From Rhizobium sp. BK376 (GTDB lineage: Bacteria; Pseudomonadota; Alphaproteobacteria; Rhizobiales; Rhizobiaceae): a DNA stretch of 64,000 nucleotides. Positions 27,065-36,281 of this stretch are shown here, one piece after another. The notes beneath the pieces are model-generated. The model was not told the DNA's origin. It saw only the letters and a program-made list of their open reading frames with translations, and did no database searches. The stretch is taken from the NCBI RefSeq assembly GCF_004341625.1, contig NZ_SLZG01000020.1:37421-101420 (forward strand), in the 5' to 3' direction. The position numbers and the translations under genes were made by a program. Within the stretch, counting starts at the first letter, position 1; every line of letters starts with the position of its first letter.

Positions 27065-27330
27065 AGCGTCTGTCGGCAGCGCGCGGAGAGGAGGTAGACG
27101 GGCCAAGCATTGCGATCGGCATGATTGCCTTTGAGGCCGGAAAGGCGAAACTATCGGCACAAGACCCTTATCACCCATGACCGAGGCACGACATGATCGC
27201 TATCGGGAAGCCCGCAACGGGCTGTATCTCGTCTGGTCCGGCCCTCAGCGGCCATTGCGCAAGCTGCGTCTCTGGTTTCCGTGATCCGCTACGAATAAAC
27301 GTGCTCGTCCCATGGAAGACCACAATCCGA

Positions 27331-27978
27331 TCAACGCGCCGCAATCGCGGCCTCGCGGAAACAATCGATGACATCGTCGTCGGACAGCTGCCGGAAATCG
27401 CTATAGGCATTGCCCACTGCACCGGAGGATGACATCGTCTCCAGGCAGATCACCTCTTCGACCTCTGCCTGCAGATCGGCGACCGCCTCTGCCGGCGCAA
27501 CAGGAACAGCAATCACGACGCGATTGACGCCATATTGTTCGATCGCCCTCGCTGCGGCTTTCATCGTGGCGCCGGTTGCGACACCGTCGTCCACGAGAAT
27601 CACGGTTCTTCCCGCAAGATTGACAGAGGGCAGGACAGTGCTGAACAGGGCTTTGCGACGCGTGATTTCATCCAGTTCCGCCTCCATGGCGGACTGGAAG
27701 ACCGCGTCTGATATGCCTGCGTCGCGAATGATGTCGCCGTTCCTGAAAACCGAAGGGTGCGCTCCGTCGACGACGGCGCCCATTGCGACCTCCCTCGCCC
27801 AGGGAACCCCGATCTTCCTGACGAAGACCATCGACAGGGGCGCCTGCAAAGCCTTGGCAATCTCAAGCGCTACCGGGACGCCGCCACGGGGCAGGCCGAT
27901 CACGACTATATCGTCCTCACGGTACCGTAGCATGGTCGAAGCAAGCCTACGGCCGGCATCCCGTCTATCCCTAAACAC
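27331..27978 (-). CDS. COG1926-type phosphoribosyltransferase
   Basis: A 215-residue protein of the type I PRTase fold: FRDRRDAGRRLAS at the N-terminus, GLPRGGVPVALEIA, FVRKIGVPWAREVAMGAV, and the PRPP loop VILVDDGVATGATM. This matches the COG1926 family often found in stress clusters of rhizobia and mycobacteria; the base substrate is unknown. The GTG at 27978 is chosen because AAGGGAG lies upstream and the product then starts like relatives; an open frame to 28056 lacks a ribosome site. A FixK box lies 112 bp upstream. Confidence 0.87.
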   Translation of the reverse strand: MFRDRRDAGRRLASTMLRYREDDIVVIGLPRGGVPVALEIAKALQAPLSMVFVRKIGVPWAREVAMGAVVDGAHPSVFRNGDIIRDAGISDAVFQSAMEAELDEITRRKALFSTVLPSVNLAGRTVILVDDGVATGATMKAAARAIEQYGVNRVVIAVPVAPAEAVADLQAEVEEVICLETMSSSGAVGNAYSDFRQLSDDDVIDCFREAAIAAR

Positions 27979-28089
27979 GGCTGCGATCTCCCTTGAATGG
28001 ACCCGGTCACACCGCCGAAAGACCTTCGCGCAAACGGGTGTGCTAGAAGCGCCCACGAGCGAACGATAGAAGGGTTACCTTCATGCGCT

Positions 28090-28103
28090 TTGACCTAGGT
28101 CAA
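28090..28103. promoter_or_regulatory. FNR/FixK box between divergent PRTase and COG2187 genes
   Basis: TTGACCTAGGTCAA is a fully symmetrical perfect match, 112 bp from the PRTase start and 91 bp from the kinase-like gene at 28194, so it could serve either. Confidence 0.7.
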
Positions 28104-28193
28104 GACGCGCCGCGAACCGAAGCTCATAACTTGGTCTGGCCGCTTTTGACATTCCTCAATGCTCGACGTGAATGATCGATATTTGATCTCATC

Positions 28194-29219
28194 ATGACAA
28201 ATGGGGATCAGGGTCTGCTTGACGAAAAGAAACGGCTGCTCAGCGATTTGTGCCGGTCCTATGGCGGTGCATGCGAATTGCGCGAAACACATATGTCCTT
28301 TGTGTTTCTGGGTGCCGAGCGCGCCTATAAACTGAAGAAGCCTGTCCATTACCCCTTCCTTGATTTCTCATCGGTTGCCCTACGGCATTACTTTTGCCTC
28401 GAGGAGCTGCGGCTCAATCGCCGGCTGGCCGAGAGAACCTACCTCGCGGTTCTGCCGATATGTCGGGTAGCGGACGGCAGGCTTGGCGTCGGAAACGGCA
28501 AGGAAGCGATCGACTGGGTCGTGGAGATGCTCAGGCTTTCGGATCACGACATGCTTGATCATCGCATGTTGACAGCTTCGGTTGAGCGTCATGACATCGA
28601 GACCATCGCGCTTCGCCTGTCGCGCTTTTATGCCAGCCTTGCTCCCGAACCCGTTGCCGGCTCGCAAGTCGTAGCACATCTGTCTCATCAGCTTGATATC
28701 GATACGGAGGTGCTGTGCCGCGAGGAATTCGGTCTTGCGGCATTGGTGTCGCCGCTCCTGGTCACAGCTCGGGAGGAATTGAGCGCCTGTAGAGGCGAGA
28801 TATACCGAAGGACCGAGACAGGATGGTTTCGGGAAGGACATGGCGATCTGAGGCCGGAGCATGTCTGGCTGGGCCGCCCGCAGCAAATCATCGATTGCCT
28901 TGAATTCAACCGGATGATGCGGATTGTCGACCCTTACGAGGAAATCGCGCAGCTTGGCATGGAATGCTGCGCTGCCAGTCATCCCTGGATTTCCCCTCTC
29001 TTGCGCAAGACGATGGCAGCCGATCTCGGTGGCGAACCGAGCGAACGGCTGACACGGTTCTACACGGCATCGAAGGCGCTGCGCCGCGCGCGTCTTTGCA
29101 TGGCCCATCTGCTGGAGAAGGAACCCCGAACGCCATCGAAGTGGCGTCCCCTTGCCCTGAATTATATAGAGTTTGCCGGTATGGGTTTCAGAGATCCTCA
29201 ACCGACGTCAATCCGGTGA
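28194..29219 (+). CDS. COG2187 aminoglycoside-phosphotransferase-like protein without the AAA/kinase half
   Basis: A 341-residue protein homologous to the N-terminal ~340 residues of the larger protein at 37750-39336: ETHMSFVFLGAERAYKLKKPV, FLDFSSVALRHYFCLEELRLNRRL, and an APH-like catalytic loop FREGHGDLRPEHVWL with DCLEFNRMMRIVDP. The HGDL and IDCLEF motifs match those of kinase-fold phosphotransferases. The C-terminal P-loop nucleoside-kinase-like domain of the paralogue is absent. Substrate unknown. Its 3' end overlaps the convergent PRPP-synthetase gene by 32 bp. Confidence 0.8.
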   Translation: MTNGDQGLLDEKKRLLSDLCRSYGGACELRETHMSFVFLGAERAYKLKKPVHYPFLDFSSVALRHYFCLEELRLNRRLAERTYLAVLPICRVADGRLGVGNGKEAIDWVVEMLRLSDHDMLDHRMLTASVERHDIETIALRLSRFYASLAPEPVAGSQVVAHLSHQLDIDTEVLCREEFGLAALVSPLLVTAREELSACRGEIYRRTETGWFREGHGDLRPEHVWLGRPQQIIDCLEFNRMMRIVDPYEEIAQLGMECCAASHPWISPLLRKTMAADLGGEPSERLTRFYTASKALRRARLCMAHLLEKEPRTPSKWRPLALNYIEFAGMGFRDPQPTSIR

Positions 29220-30168
29220 CGCTCTCGTGGGCGCACAGCCTGCGGATCAGCTCGGCCAGACGCGGTGCCAGAGAACAGACCATCAGTTTCTCGGGATGAA
29301 GTCTCTGCTGAACAAGCGTTTGCGACAAGCTGTCCGTGACAAGGATCCGGCTGATTGCCGAGTCTGCAAACAGCGCAGTGGCGCCGCCACTGAAATGGCC
29401 GTGCGCCGCAAGGGCAATCACTTTCTTTGCGCCTCTTGTGAGACTCGTCCGCGCTGCTTTCACCATCGTGGAGCCGCTCGCGATGAGATCGTCGACAATG
29501 ATGACGGAACATTCCTCGACATCGCCGGCAAAAAGATCGCCTGTCACCACATCCTGGCTTCGCCGCTTCTCCATCATCGCAAACCCGACGGGTTTGCCCC
29601 GGAAACGCTCGAAGGCCTCTCTCATCAATTGCGCCCGTTTGATCCCGCCCGCGTCGGGGGACAGGATCACCGCGGGCCCATCCCCGACAAGCTGGCCGAT
29701 TTCGGCGGAGAAGAGATCAAAGGCCGTCACACTGACAACCGGCATTCGAAAGGCATTTTGGAACGCAGCGACATTGTGGACTTCGACAGCAGCCAATCTT
29801 GCTATTCCCATCGCCTCAAAGAGCTGGGCGACATATTTCAGCGTCACTGGATCGCGGGGTTTGGTCTGCCGGTCCTTCCGGGCGTAAGCCAGGTAGGGCA
29901 CTATGACCGACACCCGCGAGGCGCCATTTTCCCTGCATGTGGCCGCAAAGAACAGGAGTTTGCAGAGCCTGTCATTCGGCGATGCGCTCTCGTCGCCGCC
30001 GAGGCTCTGGACGATATAGACATCCTCGCCGCGAACGCTGACCAGCGGCCTCGTCTTGTGCTCTCCATCCTCGAACCGGCGTTCTTCAAGCGGATCAAGC
30101 GGGCATCCTAACTGGCCTGCGATTGCGTCCCCGAGCATCCGCGTCTCTTGCAAGGCAAATACGCGCAT
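29188..30168 (-). CDS. Divergent ribose-phosphate pyrophosphokinase (PRPP synthetase homologue)
   Basis: A 326-residue protein with the two-domain PRS fold: RRFEDGEHKTRP, the flexible loop YLAYARKDRQTKPRD, VEVHN in place of the usual DLHAxQ, the SPDAGG motif, and a PRPP-binding loop VIIVDDLIASGSTM where housekeeping enzymes have VDDMIDTAGT. It should make PRPP from ribose 5-phosphate and ATP, but the changes make this an accessory enzyme with possibly altered donor or regulation. The universal stress gene lies 30 bp upstream on the same strand, so they share a promoter with a FixK box. Confidence 0.85.
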   Translation of the reverse strand: MRVFALQETRMLGDAIAGQLGCPLDPLEERRFEDGEHKTRPLVSVRGEDVYIVQSLGGDESASPNDRLCKLLFFAATCRENGASRVSVIVPYLAYARKDRQTKPRDPVTLKYVAQLFEAMGIARLAAVEVHNVAAFQNAFRMPVVSVTAFDLFSAEIGQLVGDGPAVILSPDAGGIKRAQLMREAFERFRGKPVGFAMMEKRRSQDVVTGDLFAGDVEECSVIIVDDLIASGSTMVKAARTSLTRGAKKVIALAAHGHFSGGATALFADSAISRILVTDSLSQTLVQQRLHPEKLMVCSLAPRLAELIRRLCAHESVTGLTSVEDL

Positions 30169-30198
30169 AACGCTTGCTCCTTCCCCCTGGCAGTGCCG

Positions 30199-30636
30199 TT
30201 ATCGATAGACAAGCACGGGAATCCGCGAATGGCTCAGAATCTTCGTCGTAACGCTGCCGAGCAGCAGAGACCCAACCCCTCCACGGCCGTGCGAGGCCAT
30301 GGCGATCAAGTCGCAACCGTGGTCGACGGCGGTTTCGATGATGGCCGAATGGACCTTCGCGCTTTCGACCTTGACCGTCCGATAGATCACGCCCTGATGG
30401 CGCGCCTTTAGCTCCGCCTCGGTGAGAAACCGGGTCGCCTGCACATCGGCCGCTTTCCTGTATTCTTCACGGGTGTTGGAAAGATGCTCGCTTTCGGCCG
30501 AGAAAATATGGAAAGGCTCGATGACGGTGACGAACACAACGGCGGCGTTGGCGTCGCGCGCGAACGCGACAGCCCTTTCGACAGCTGAAAGAGCAAGCGG
30601 TGAACCATCGGTCGGAACGAGAATGTTTAAGAACAT
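30199..30636 (-). CDS. Universal stress protein (UspA family)
   Basis: A 145-residue single-domain UspA protein: NILVPTDGSPLALSAVERAV at the N-terminus and the ATP-binding motif GSVTTKILSHSRIPVLV preceded by MASHGRGG (G-2x-G-9x-G-S/T type). Such proteins bind ATP and promote survival during growth arrest and hypoxia. A perfect FixK box ends 51 bp upstream, and the PRPP-synthetase homologue follows by 30 bp. Confidence 0.93.
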   Translation of the reverse strand: MFLNILVPTDGSPLALSAVERAVAFARDANAAVVFVTVIEPFHIFSAESEHLSNTREEYRKAADVQATRFLTEAELKARHQGVIYRTVKVESAKVHSAIIETAVDHGCDLIAMASHGRGGVGSLLLGSVTTKILSHSRIPVLVYR

Positions 30637-30686
30637 AATGACCTCCTCTTGACCGGAAAATCATAGTGAGCTCGCCGTCGACCACC

Positions 30687-30700
30687 TTGATCGGTATCAA
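30687..30700. promoter_or_regulatory. FNR/FixK box upstream of usp-prs
   Basis: TTGATCGGTATCAA matches exactly, 51 bp before the universal stress gene. Confidence 0.77.
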
Positions 30701-31168
30701 AATCATGGCCGGCGGATGGGACTGGGGTGGGCGCCACGCCTGCGGCAAGATTGCCTGCGCCCGAAATGCGAAAGTGACAATCCCCTTAGCGATCGAAGCG
30801 CCGTTCCGAGCGCGATATCGGCACAACGTCACGCCGTTTCGACGGAGGATCGCTCTGCTTATTCTTTAACAGCCAGATCTTACCGGCAATCGTGATGCAA
30901 TAGGCATCCCTCTCGGCTCATCCTCGACAAGCCGCCGCTCCAGGAAGCCGTTTGCGGTCAAATGGTTCAACGTCACGTCACTCACGGATCTGATTTTCTG
31001 CGGACGTTCCTTCCATCGGTCACTCTTGGCAAAGCTTACGGTTGCGTTCTGATGGGCGCTTCTGCCCGTTCGGCTGGTTCTGATCCGTGATTGCCAGAAG
31101 ACGCCGAGGTAGGTTTGCGGTCACCTCTCAATACGGCGGGCGCGCCTTCGGCGCATCGATCAAATCCC
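30701..31168. other. Intergenic stretch, nothing recognised
   Basis: About 470 bases after the FixK box, up to the 3' end of the CoA-transferase gene. No protein-like frame is seen. Confidence 0.4.
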
Positions 31169-32659
31169 CTACGGCAACATTTTTCCGGTTCGGCGCAGGT
31201 TGTCGTGCCAATGGAACGCCTCCTCGATCAGGTGCGGCGTATGTCCGCCGCGCAGGAGCGCCCGTTTGAAATAATCCTCCAATGCATCGCGATAGATCGG
31301 ATGGACACAGTTGGCGATGACGAGCAAGGCTCGCTCTCGCGGCGCCAGGCCCCGCAAGTCGGCCAGCCCAATTTCGGTGACGAGGATATCGACGTCGTGC
31401 TCCGTATGGTCGACATGACTGACCATCGGCACGACGCGCGAAATCGCCCCCTCCTTGGCGAGCGACTTCGTGACGAAGATCGACATGTAGGCGTTACGGG
31501 CGAAATCGCCGGAACCGCCGATGCCGTTCATCATATGCGTCCCGCCGACATGGGTCGAATTGACGTTGCCGTAGATGTCGGCTTCCAGCGCCGTGTTGAT
31601 GGCGATGATGCCGAGCCGGCGGATGACTTCGGGATGGTTGCTGACCTCCTGGGGACGCAGGACCAGCCGGGGCTTGTAGCGCTCGATCACTGACAGCACC
31701 CGCCGGTGTTTGGCGGCCGAAAGCGTCATCGAGGAGCCGGAGGCGAAGTTGAGTTTACCGGCATCGATGAGATCGAAGGTCGAATCCTGCAATACCTCGG
31801 AATACATGGTGAGATCGTGGAACGGTGTGTCGGTAAATCCTTGCAGCACCGCATTGGCGATCGTGCCGATGCCGGCTTGCAGTGGCAGCAGCCGCTCGGT
31901 CAGGCGGCCGCGTCGCACCTCGTGCAGTAGAAAATCGGCAAGGTGCCTGGCGATCGCATCCGTATTGGCGTCCGCGGGCTCCGTCGTAGAGGGGCTGTCG
32001 CTGCCTTGCGTGACCACGATCGCCGCAATCTTTTCCGGTGCGATTGGAATGAAGGGCGTTCCGATTCGACTGTCGGGCGCCACAACGGGGATCGCTTCGC
32101 GGCTTGGACGCTTGGTCGGGATATAGATGTCGTGCAGGCCTTCAAGGGCTTCCGGCTGCGACAGGTTGATCTCGACGATGACCTTTGGCGCCAGGATCGC
32201 GAAACTTGCCGAGTTGCCGACGGAGGTGGTCGGGACAATGCCGCCGGCCTCGGTGATTGCGGTCGCCTCGATCACGGCGACGTCGACTGGCGGAAGCTGG
32301 CCACTGCGCAAGAGCTCAACCGTCTCTGAAAGATGCTGATCGATGAACATCACCTCGCCGGCATTGATCGCCTTGCGCATGACGGCGTCCGATTGAAAAG
32401 GCATGCGCCGCGCGACGACGTGGGACTCGACGAGCGTCCTGTCAAGATTGTTGCCGAGTGAGGCACCTGTCATCAGCGTGATTTTCAAGGGATCGCGCCT
32501 GGCTCGTTCAGCCAGCGCCAGCGGCACGGCCTTTGCCTCGCCTGCCCGCGTGAAGCCGCTCATGCCGACGGTCATTCCATCGGTGATCAATCTGGCGGCA
32601 TCGTCCGCATCGACGATGCGATCGAAGAGCTTACTGTGCCGGAGACGGTCTTTGAACAT
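31169..32659 (-). CDS. Acetyl-CoA hydrolase/succinyl-CoA:acetate CoA-transferase family protein
   Basis: A 496-residue protein of the class I CoA-transferase type: GMSGFTRAGEAKAVPLAL near the N-terminus, the catalytic glutamate in MYSEVLQDS, and the C-terminal half with GGSGDFARNAYMSIF and VDHTEHDVDILVTEIGLADLRG, which match succinate/acetate CoA-transferases. It would move CoA between succinyl-CoA and acetate (or hydrolyse acetyl-CoA), saving ATP when respiration is limited. The ATG at 32659 is chosen because the frame upstream is not conserved-looking. The nearest boxes are over 300 bp upstream, so FixK control is uncertain. Confidence 0.9.
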   Translation of the reverse strand: MFKDRLRHSKLFDRIVDADDAARLITDGMTVGMSGFTRAGEAKAVPLALAERARRDPLKITLMTGASLGNNLDRTLVESHVVARRMPFQSDAVMRKAINAGEVMFIDQHLSETVELLRSGQLPPVDVAVIEATAITEAGGIVPTTSVGNSASFAILAPKVIVEINLSQPEALEGLHDIYIPTKRPSREAIPVVAPDSRIGTPFIPIAPEKIAAIVVTQGSDSPSTTEPADANTDAIARHLADFLLHEVRRGRLTERLLPLQAGIGTIANAVLQGFTDTPFHDLTMYSEVLQDSTFDLIDAGKLNFASGSSMTLSAAKHRRVLSVIERYKPRLVLRPQEVSNHPEVIRRLGIIAINTALEADIYGNVNSTHVGGTHMMNGIGGSGDFARNAYMSIFVTKSLAKEGAISRVVPMVSHVDHTEHDVDILVTEIGLADLRGLAPRERALLVIANCVHPIYRDALEDYFKRALLRGGHTPHLIEEAFHWHDNLRRTGKMLP

Positions 32660-32967
32660 TTCGGAAAAACCTCGATGCGATAACAGGAGATGAAAGAGCG
32701 GTATCTGTCGGCGGCTGAGCACCACCCGGGCCGGGAACCGCGCTGCCGCGAAAGGAAGCCTGAAGGTCGATATCGGGATCTCGACCGGGCGGGCAGCTGG
32801 CACTGTCTGCGTGTCGTGCGCCGATGGCCGCATTCGCGGTCATGCCCTGTGACGTCGCGTGCGGACAGGCAAGGAGGGTGGTCCAAAGGTGCTATGGCAT
32901 GCCGCTACTCTGAATGCGATGACCGTCAATCCGGTCGCCATAATCGGGCGGCCGGGAGGTCGGCGCA

Positions 32968-32981
32968 TTGACATGCCTCAA
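32968..32981. promoter_or_regulatory. Near-perfect FixK box (one mismatch)
   Basis: TTGACATGCCTCAA has one change in the right half. It lies between the divergent CoA-transferase and hsp20 genes, 31 bp from the perfect box at 33012. The 32660-33152 stretch carries no recognised gene. Confidence 0.4.
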
Positions 32982-33011
32982 AGAGGAAACTGGCCTCAGC
33001 GGCAGAGGTCT

Positions 33012-33025
33012 TTGATGGGGATCAA
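33012..33025. promoter_or_regulatory. FNR/FixK box upstream of hsp20
   Basis: TTGATGGGGATCAA matches exactly, 128 bp before the hsp20 ATG. Confidence 0.73.
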
Positions 33026-33152
33026 TGTCGATGCCGCCGCCTTGGGCTTTGATGTTGCCCTTGCCGGACGCGAGGTCCGGCAACGGGCGGCCGGCCTATC
33101 CTGATTGGCCCGCCACCGGAGCTTTCGATAGTTTTCGCAAAGGAGAAAGGAA

Positions 33153-33668
33153 ATGGCAGACACAGCCACCAAACTGCCCATCAAGGGCGCGGAGAAGGCG
33201 GCGACGCCGCAGAGAGGGCTTTCCCTCTTCGACAATTTGCGCTCCGAAATCGACCGCCTCTTCGACGACTTCTCGCCGAGCCTCTGGCACCGGCCCTTCG
33301 CAGGAATGTCATTCGAAAAGCCATTCTCGACCATCGCTTCACCGGCCGTCGATCTCGTCGAGAAGGATGGCGGTTATGAAATCACCGCCGAGCTTCCGGG
33401 CCTCGACACCAGCAATATCGACGTGAAGATCGCCGACGGCGTGCTGACCATCAGGGGCGAAAAGCAGGAAAGCAAGGAAGAGAAGGAGAAGGAGTACCAT
33501 CTTTCCGAACGCCGTTACGGCGCGGTCCAACGTTCCTTCCAGCTCCCGGCGAGCGTCGACGCCTCCAAGATCGAGGCCTCCTTCGCAAACGGTTTGCTGA
33601 CGGTCAAACTGCCGAAGAGCGAGCAAGCCCGCAACAACGAACGCAAGATCGCCATCAAGACGGCCTGA
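33153..33668 (+). CDS. Hsp20 small heat-shock chaperone
   Basis: A 171-residue alpha-crystallin-domain protein: SPAVDLVEKDGGYEITAELPG opens the domain, GVLTIRGEKQ and the final ANGLLTVKLPKSE (with the G-x-L motif) close it; the ~60-residue N-terminal region contains LFDDFSPSLW. It binds unfolding proteins as large oligomers without ATP. Upstream are a FixK box (33012) and AAAGGAGAAAGGA just before the ATG. A strong hairpin follows. Confidence 0.95.
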   Translation: MADTATKLPIKGAEKAATPQRGLSLFDNLRSEIDRLFDDFSPSLWHRPFAGMSFEKPFSTIASPAVDLVEKDGGYEITAELPGLDTSNIDVKIADGVLTIRGEKQESKEEKEKEYHLSERRYGAVQRSFQLPASVDASKIEASFANGLLTVKLPKSEQARNNERKIAIKTA

Positions 33669-33681
33669 TCGTCTTGATGCT

Positions 33682-33709
33682 GGCGCGCCCATAGCAGGCG
33701 CGCCCTTTG
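33682..33709 (+). terminator. Hairpin after hsp20
   Basis: GGCGCGCC (33682-33689) repeats at 33697-33704 and, being self-complementary, forms an 8-bp GC stem with a 7-base loop followed by CTTTGT. A weak rho-independent terminator is likely. Confidence 0.65.
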
Positions 33710-34026
33710 TCGCCGGAGCCGGCCGGCCACGAACGTCAGGCGGGCCGGTGCGACATTGAGCCATCATGGGCGCGTGAACTGGGCTGCTTTGATGGATGTC
33801 GACCCGAAAGGACTTTCCCGGAGCGAGACCGGGATGCTGCTGTCAAGCACCGCCGCGGGCTCACCGGATCCCGATCCTCAAGAGCCGGATATCGGATGTA
33901 TCAAAGGTAAGGAGGAGTGGATATCACCACGATGGAGCGCTGGCGCAAGCCGAAAGATCCTCGGATTTGTCGCTGCAATCTCGCCGGAAGCGCATAATTT
34001 GCCCCACACTGGCGCGGCCGCAGGCT

Positions 34027-34040
34027 TTGACCGGTGTCAA
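34027..34040. promoter_or_regulatory. FNR/FixK box upstream of the MarC-like gene
   Basis: TTGACCGGTGTCAA is an exact symmetrical match, 90 bp before the ATG at 34130. The 33710-34129 stretch shows no other recognised gene. Confidence 0.72.
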
Positions 34041-34129
34041 TGCGCTCGGACTTCCCCTCCGATAGGCTCGGCCAACACAAGGGATGTTTCGCCAAGCCCC
34101 CGGCTGAAGACGCTGCTGGAGACCGATCA

Positions 34130-34948
34130 ATGACGAGATGGCGGCAAATTTCTACTTCAAGGCTTACCCTGTCACGCGCTGGCGATCTTCGCTCGCCTGC
34201 GCCATTCCGCGAAATCGCGAAATACCACCCTGGCGCGTCAATCAGCTTCGTCATCGCCATCGCCGGAATCGTTGTCTGCATTTCAACGCAATCCTTCGCG
34301 CAATCGACGACCGATACGACGATGCCGATAGTCGCATTCGGCGCACGAAAAGTCTTCTTCTTGCTCTTTTTGATGCTTGGCCCGATCAAGATCCTTGTGC
34401 CCTTCGTGTCGCTTACCAGCAACTGGGGGCCGTATCATCGCCGGCGGCTGGCGCGAAGAGCTATTGTCTTTTCCGCCGCTGCGCTGGCAATAGCCGGCTC
34501 CCTTGGTCGCACGATGCTTGAGAATTATGAGATTTCACTGCCGGTTCTCGCCATGACCGGAGGCATCGTCCTGTTTCTGGTGGCGATGCGAACCATTCTG
34601 CACCAGCCCGCCGTCAGAACCGATCAGCCGTTGGCGCCGGATCAGGCACCAAACCTGAAGCTTGCTTTTACCCCCTTGGCTTTTCCGACAATCGTCACTC
34701 CCTATGGGATCGCCGCCGTCATTGTGTTTGCGACGCCGGCCGGTGGTCGCCAGGCAGACGGTCTGACCGTCGCTGCCATAGTCCTTTTGATCCTGGCGCT
34801 TGATTGGCTGGCAATGGTTTTTGCAGACACTATCCTGAAATGGATCGGAACCTTGCTTCAAGTCCTCGCGGTGGTGCTCGGGGTGACACAAGCGGCCCTG
34901 GGCCTTAAGATCATCCTCCATAGCTTCAGGATGATTGAATGGCAGTAG
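34130..34948 (+). CDS. MarC-family integral membrane protein
   Basis: A 272-residue protein with about six to seven transmembrane helices. The core has the MarC pattern: LMLGPIKILVPFVSLT near helix 1-2, GGIVLFLVAMRTIL, and FPTIVTPYGIAAVIVFA with the conserved P-x-G. An extra ~60-residue N-terminal part includes a hydrophobic segment with a possible signal site after SFA. MarC proteins are of unknown transport function. GGAG precedes the ATG by about 11 bases. The gene is preceded by a FixK box. Confidence 0.8.
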   Translation: MTRWRQISTSRLTLSRAGDLRSPAPFREIAKYHPGASISFVIAIAGIVVCISTQSFAQSTTDTTMPIVAFGARKVFFLLFLMLGPIKILVPFVSLTSNWGPYHRRRLARRAIVFSAAALAIAGSLGRTMLENYEISLPVLAMTGGIVLFLVAMRTILHQPAVRTDQPLAPDQAPNLKLAFTPLAFPTIVTPYGIAAVIVFATPAGGRQADGLTVAAIVLLILALDWLAMVFADTILKWIGTLLQVLAVVLGVTQAALGLKIILHSFRMIEWQ

Positions 34949-34994
34949 GAAAGCCGACCGCGGACCGCAATGTCCGAGGTCTTAAGCTCGGTCG

Positions 34995-36281
34995 TCATGT
35001 TTTCGCCGAGCCGCCCAGCCCTTGCGTATCCGCAACGCGTGCCAAGGCGGCGTCCTCCGGCAAAAGATAGGCCTTGTCAATCATTTGGCCCAGCAGATCG
35101 CCCTCAACGCGCAAGGCCGGTTTCCGGCTTTCCGGTAATACCTCTAAGAGATTGTCGATCATGGCACGAAGCCTCCTTGCGATCTGAAGGTTCTCGGTCC
35201 CATAGATCCTGATTTCTCTGCAAGCGAGCTGGACGAAGTCTTCCCAATCCGGTGTTGGATAGACGACACGCAGCTGTCCTTTCGCATCGCGGAGATAGCG
35301 ATTGCGCAGATCGCGTCCGCCGACGCTGCTCAGCAATCGATGTAACTGGTCAATTGCCAGCACCGCTGTCGTCGGGTCGTTGATCGCCTTGGATAGAGCC
35401 TTGGTGGCAATATCGACAATGACCCTGAAGGCGAATGTCGGATCCTGCTCGATGGTCCGCTCCCGTCCGAATGCGACACTGCCGCACAGGTTCCGGGCCG
35501 GAACCGTGGCGGCGCCACCGTATAATCGGAAGAGTGGCTGGCCGTATGCAACAAAATCGCCGACGCGCGCGACCAGCTCGACAATTCCCTGAGCCCGGGT
35601 TGCCGTTATCAGCAAGGACCGCGCGTCCACTGCAAGAACGATATCCGACGGCCCCGCATGCGAGACGACGCGGTCCGGCTCTCCGAGCGCCTCGTGTGGT
35701 TGTGGCTGCCGGTCCGCATCTTGCCAACGCTCGGGATAGACGGCTTCGATCACGGCAAAGCCCTGCTCGGAGACACTATGAATAATGCTGATCGGACGCA
35801 GCAGCCGGGCAGAATAGTCGATGAAATAAAGAAAGGCCGCCAGCGAGAGCACGCCAAGAATGCCCGAGATCCAGACGATGGAGGGCGGTGCAGAGGTGTT
35901 GACGCGACTGATCGCACCAATGGCAAAGAGAAGCGTAAAAATAAAAAGGCCCACGGTGAAGCGGATCACATTATCGCGCAGGAGTGTGGTCGCGATAATC
36001 CTCGGCGTAAGCTGCCCGCTTGCGATTTGGATCGCGACGAGCAACGAGCCGAACGTGAAAACGATAAACGAGAGTGCCAGACTGATAATCGCCTGCATCG
36101 CAGCGACGGTTCCCTCGATCCCAAGGGGCCAGGGCGGGATCCATCGTGTCCACGCCTCGGATGCCAGCACCGTGCGAAAGAATGCCTGCTGGACGATCAG
36201 CGCAAGAAATGGGACGATCCAGAGGGAAGCCCGCAAGTAGCTCTTGAGCGTGTACAACCGGTTCCAGCTTATCACGTTCAC
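34995..36281 (-). CDS. DUF2254 membrane protein
   Basis: A 428-residue protein. Four membrane helices lie in the first ~190 residues (including the FFRTVLASEAW region and the helix run FTVGLFIFTLLFAI), then a soluble C-terminal domain of ~230 residues with DNAxTAVLAIDQLHRL-like sequence (NDPTTAVLAIDQLH). This matches DUF2254 proteins, of unknown function. The GTG at 36281, preceded by a G-rich run, is chosen over an upstream ATG at 36440 because the extra residues are unlike membrane-protein N-termini. Confidence 0.8.
   Translation of the reverse strand: MNVISWNRLYTLKSYLRASLWIVPFLALIVQQAFFRTVLASEAWTRWIPPWPLGIEGTVAAMQAIISLALSFIVFTFGSLLVAIQIASGQLTPRIIATTLLRDNVIRFTVGLFIFTLLFAIGAISRVNTSAPPSIVWISGILGVLSLAAFLYFIDYSARLLRPISIIHSVSEQGFAVIEAVYPERWQDADRQPQPHEALGEPDRVVSHAGPSDIVLAVDARSLLITATRAQGIVELVARVGDFVAYGQPLFRLYGGAATVPARNLCGSVAFGRERTIEQDPTFAFRVIVDIATKALSKAINDPTTAVLAIDQLHRLLSSVGGRDLRNRYLRDAKGQLRVVYPTPDWEDFVQLACREIRIYGTENLQIARRLRAMIDNLLEVLPESRKPALRVEGDLLGQMIDKAYLLPEDAALARVADTQGLGGSAKT

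Noticed and set aside
29173..30111. Plus frame opposite the PRPP synthetase
   Set aside because: Antisense to well-conserved PRS motifs.
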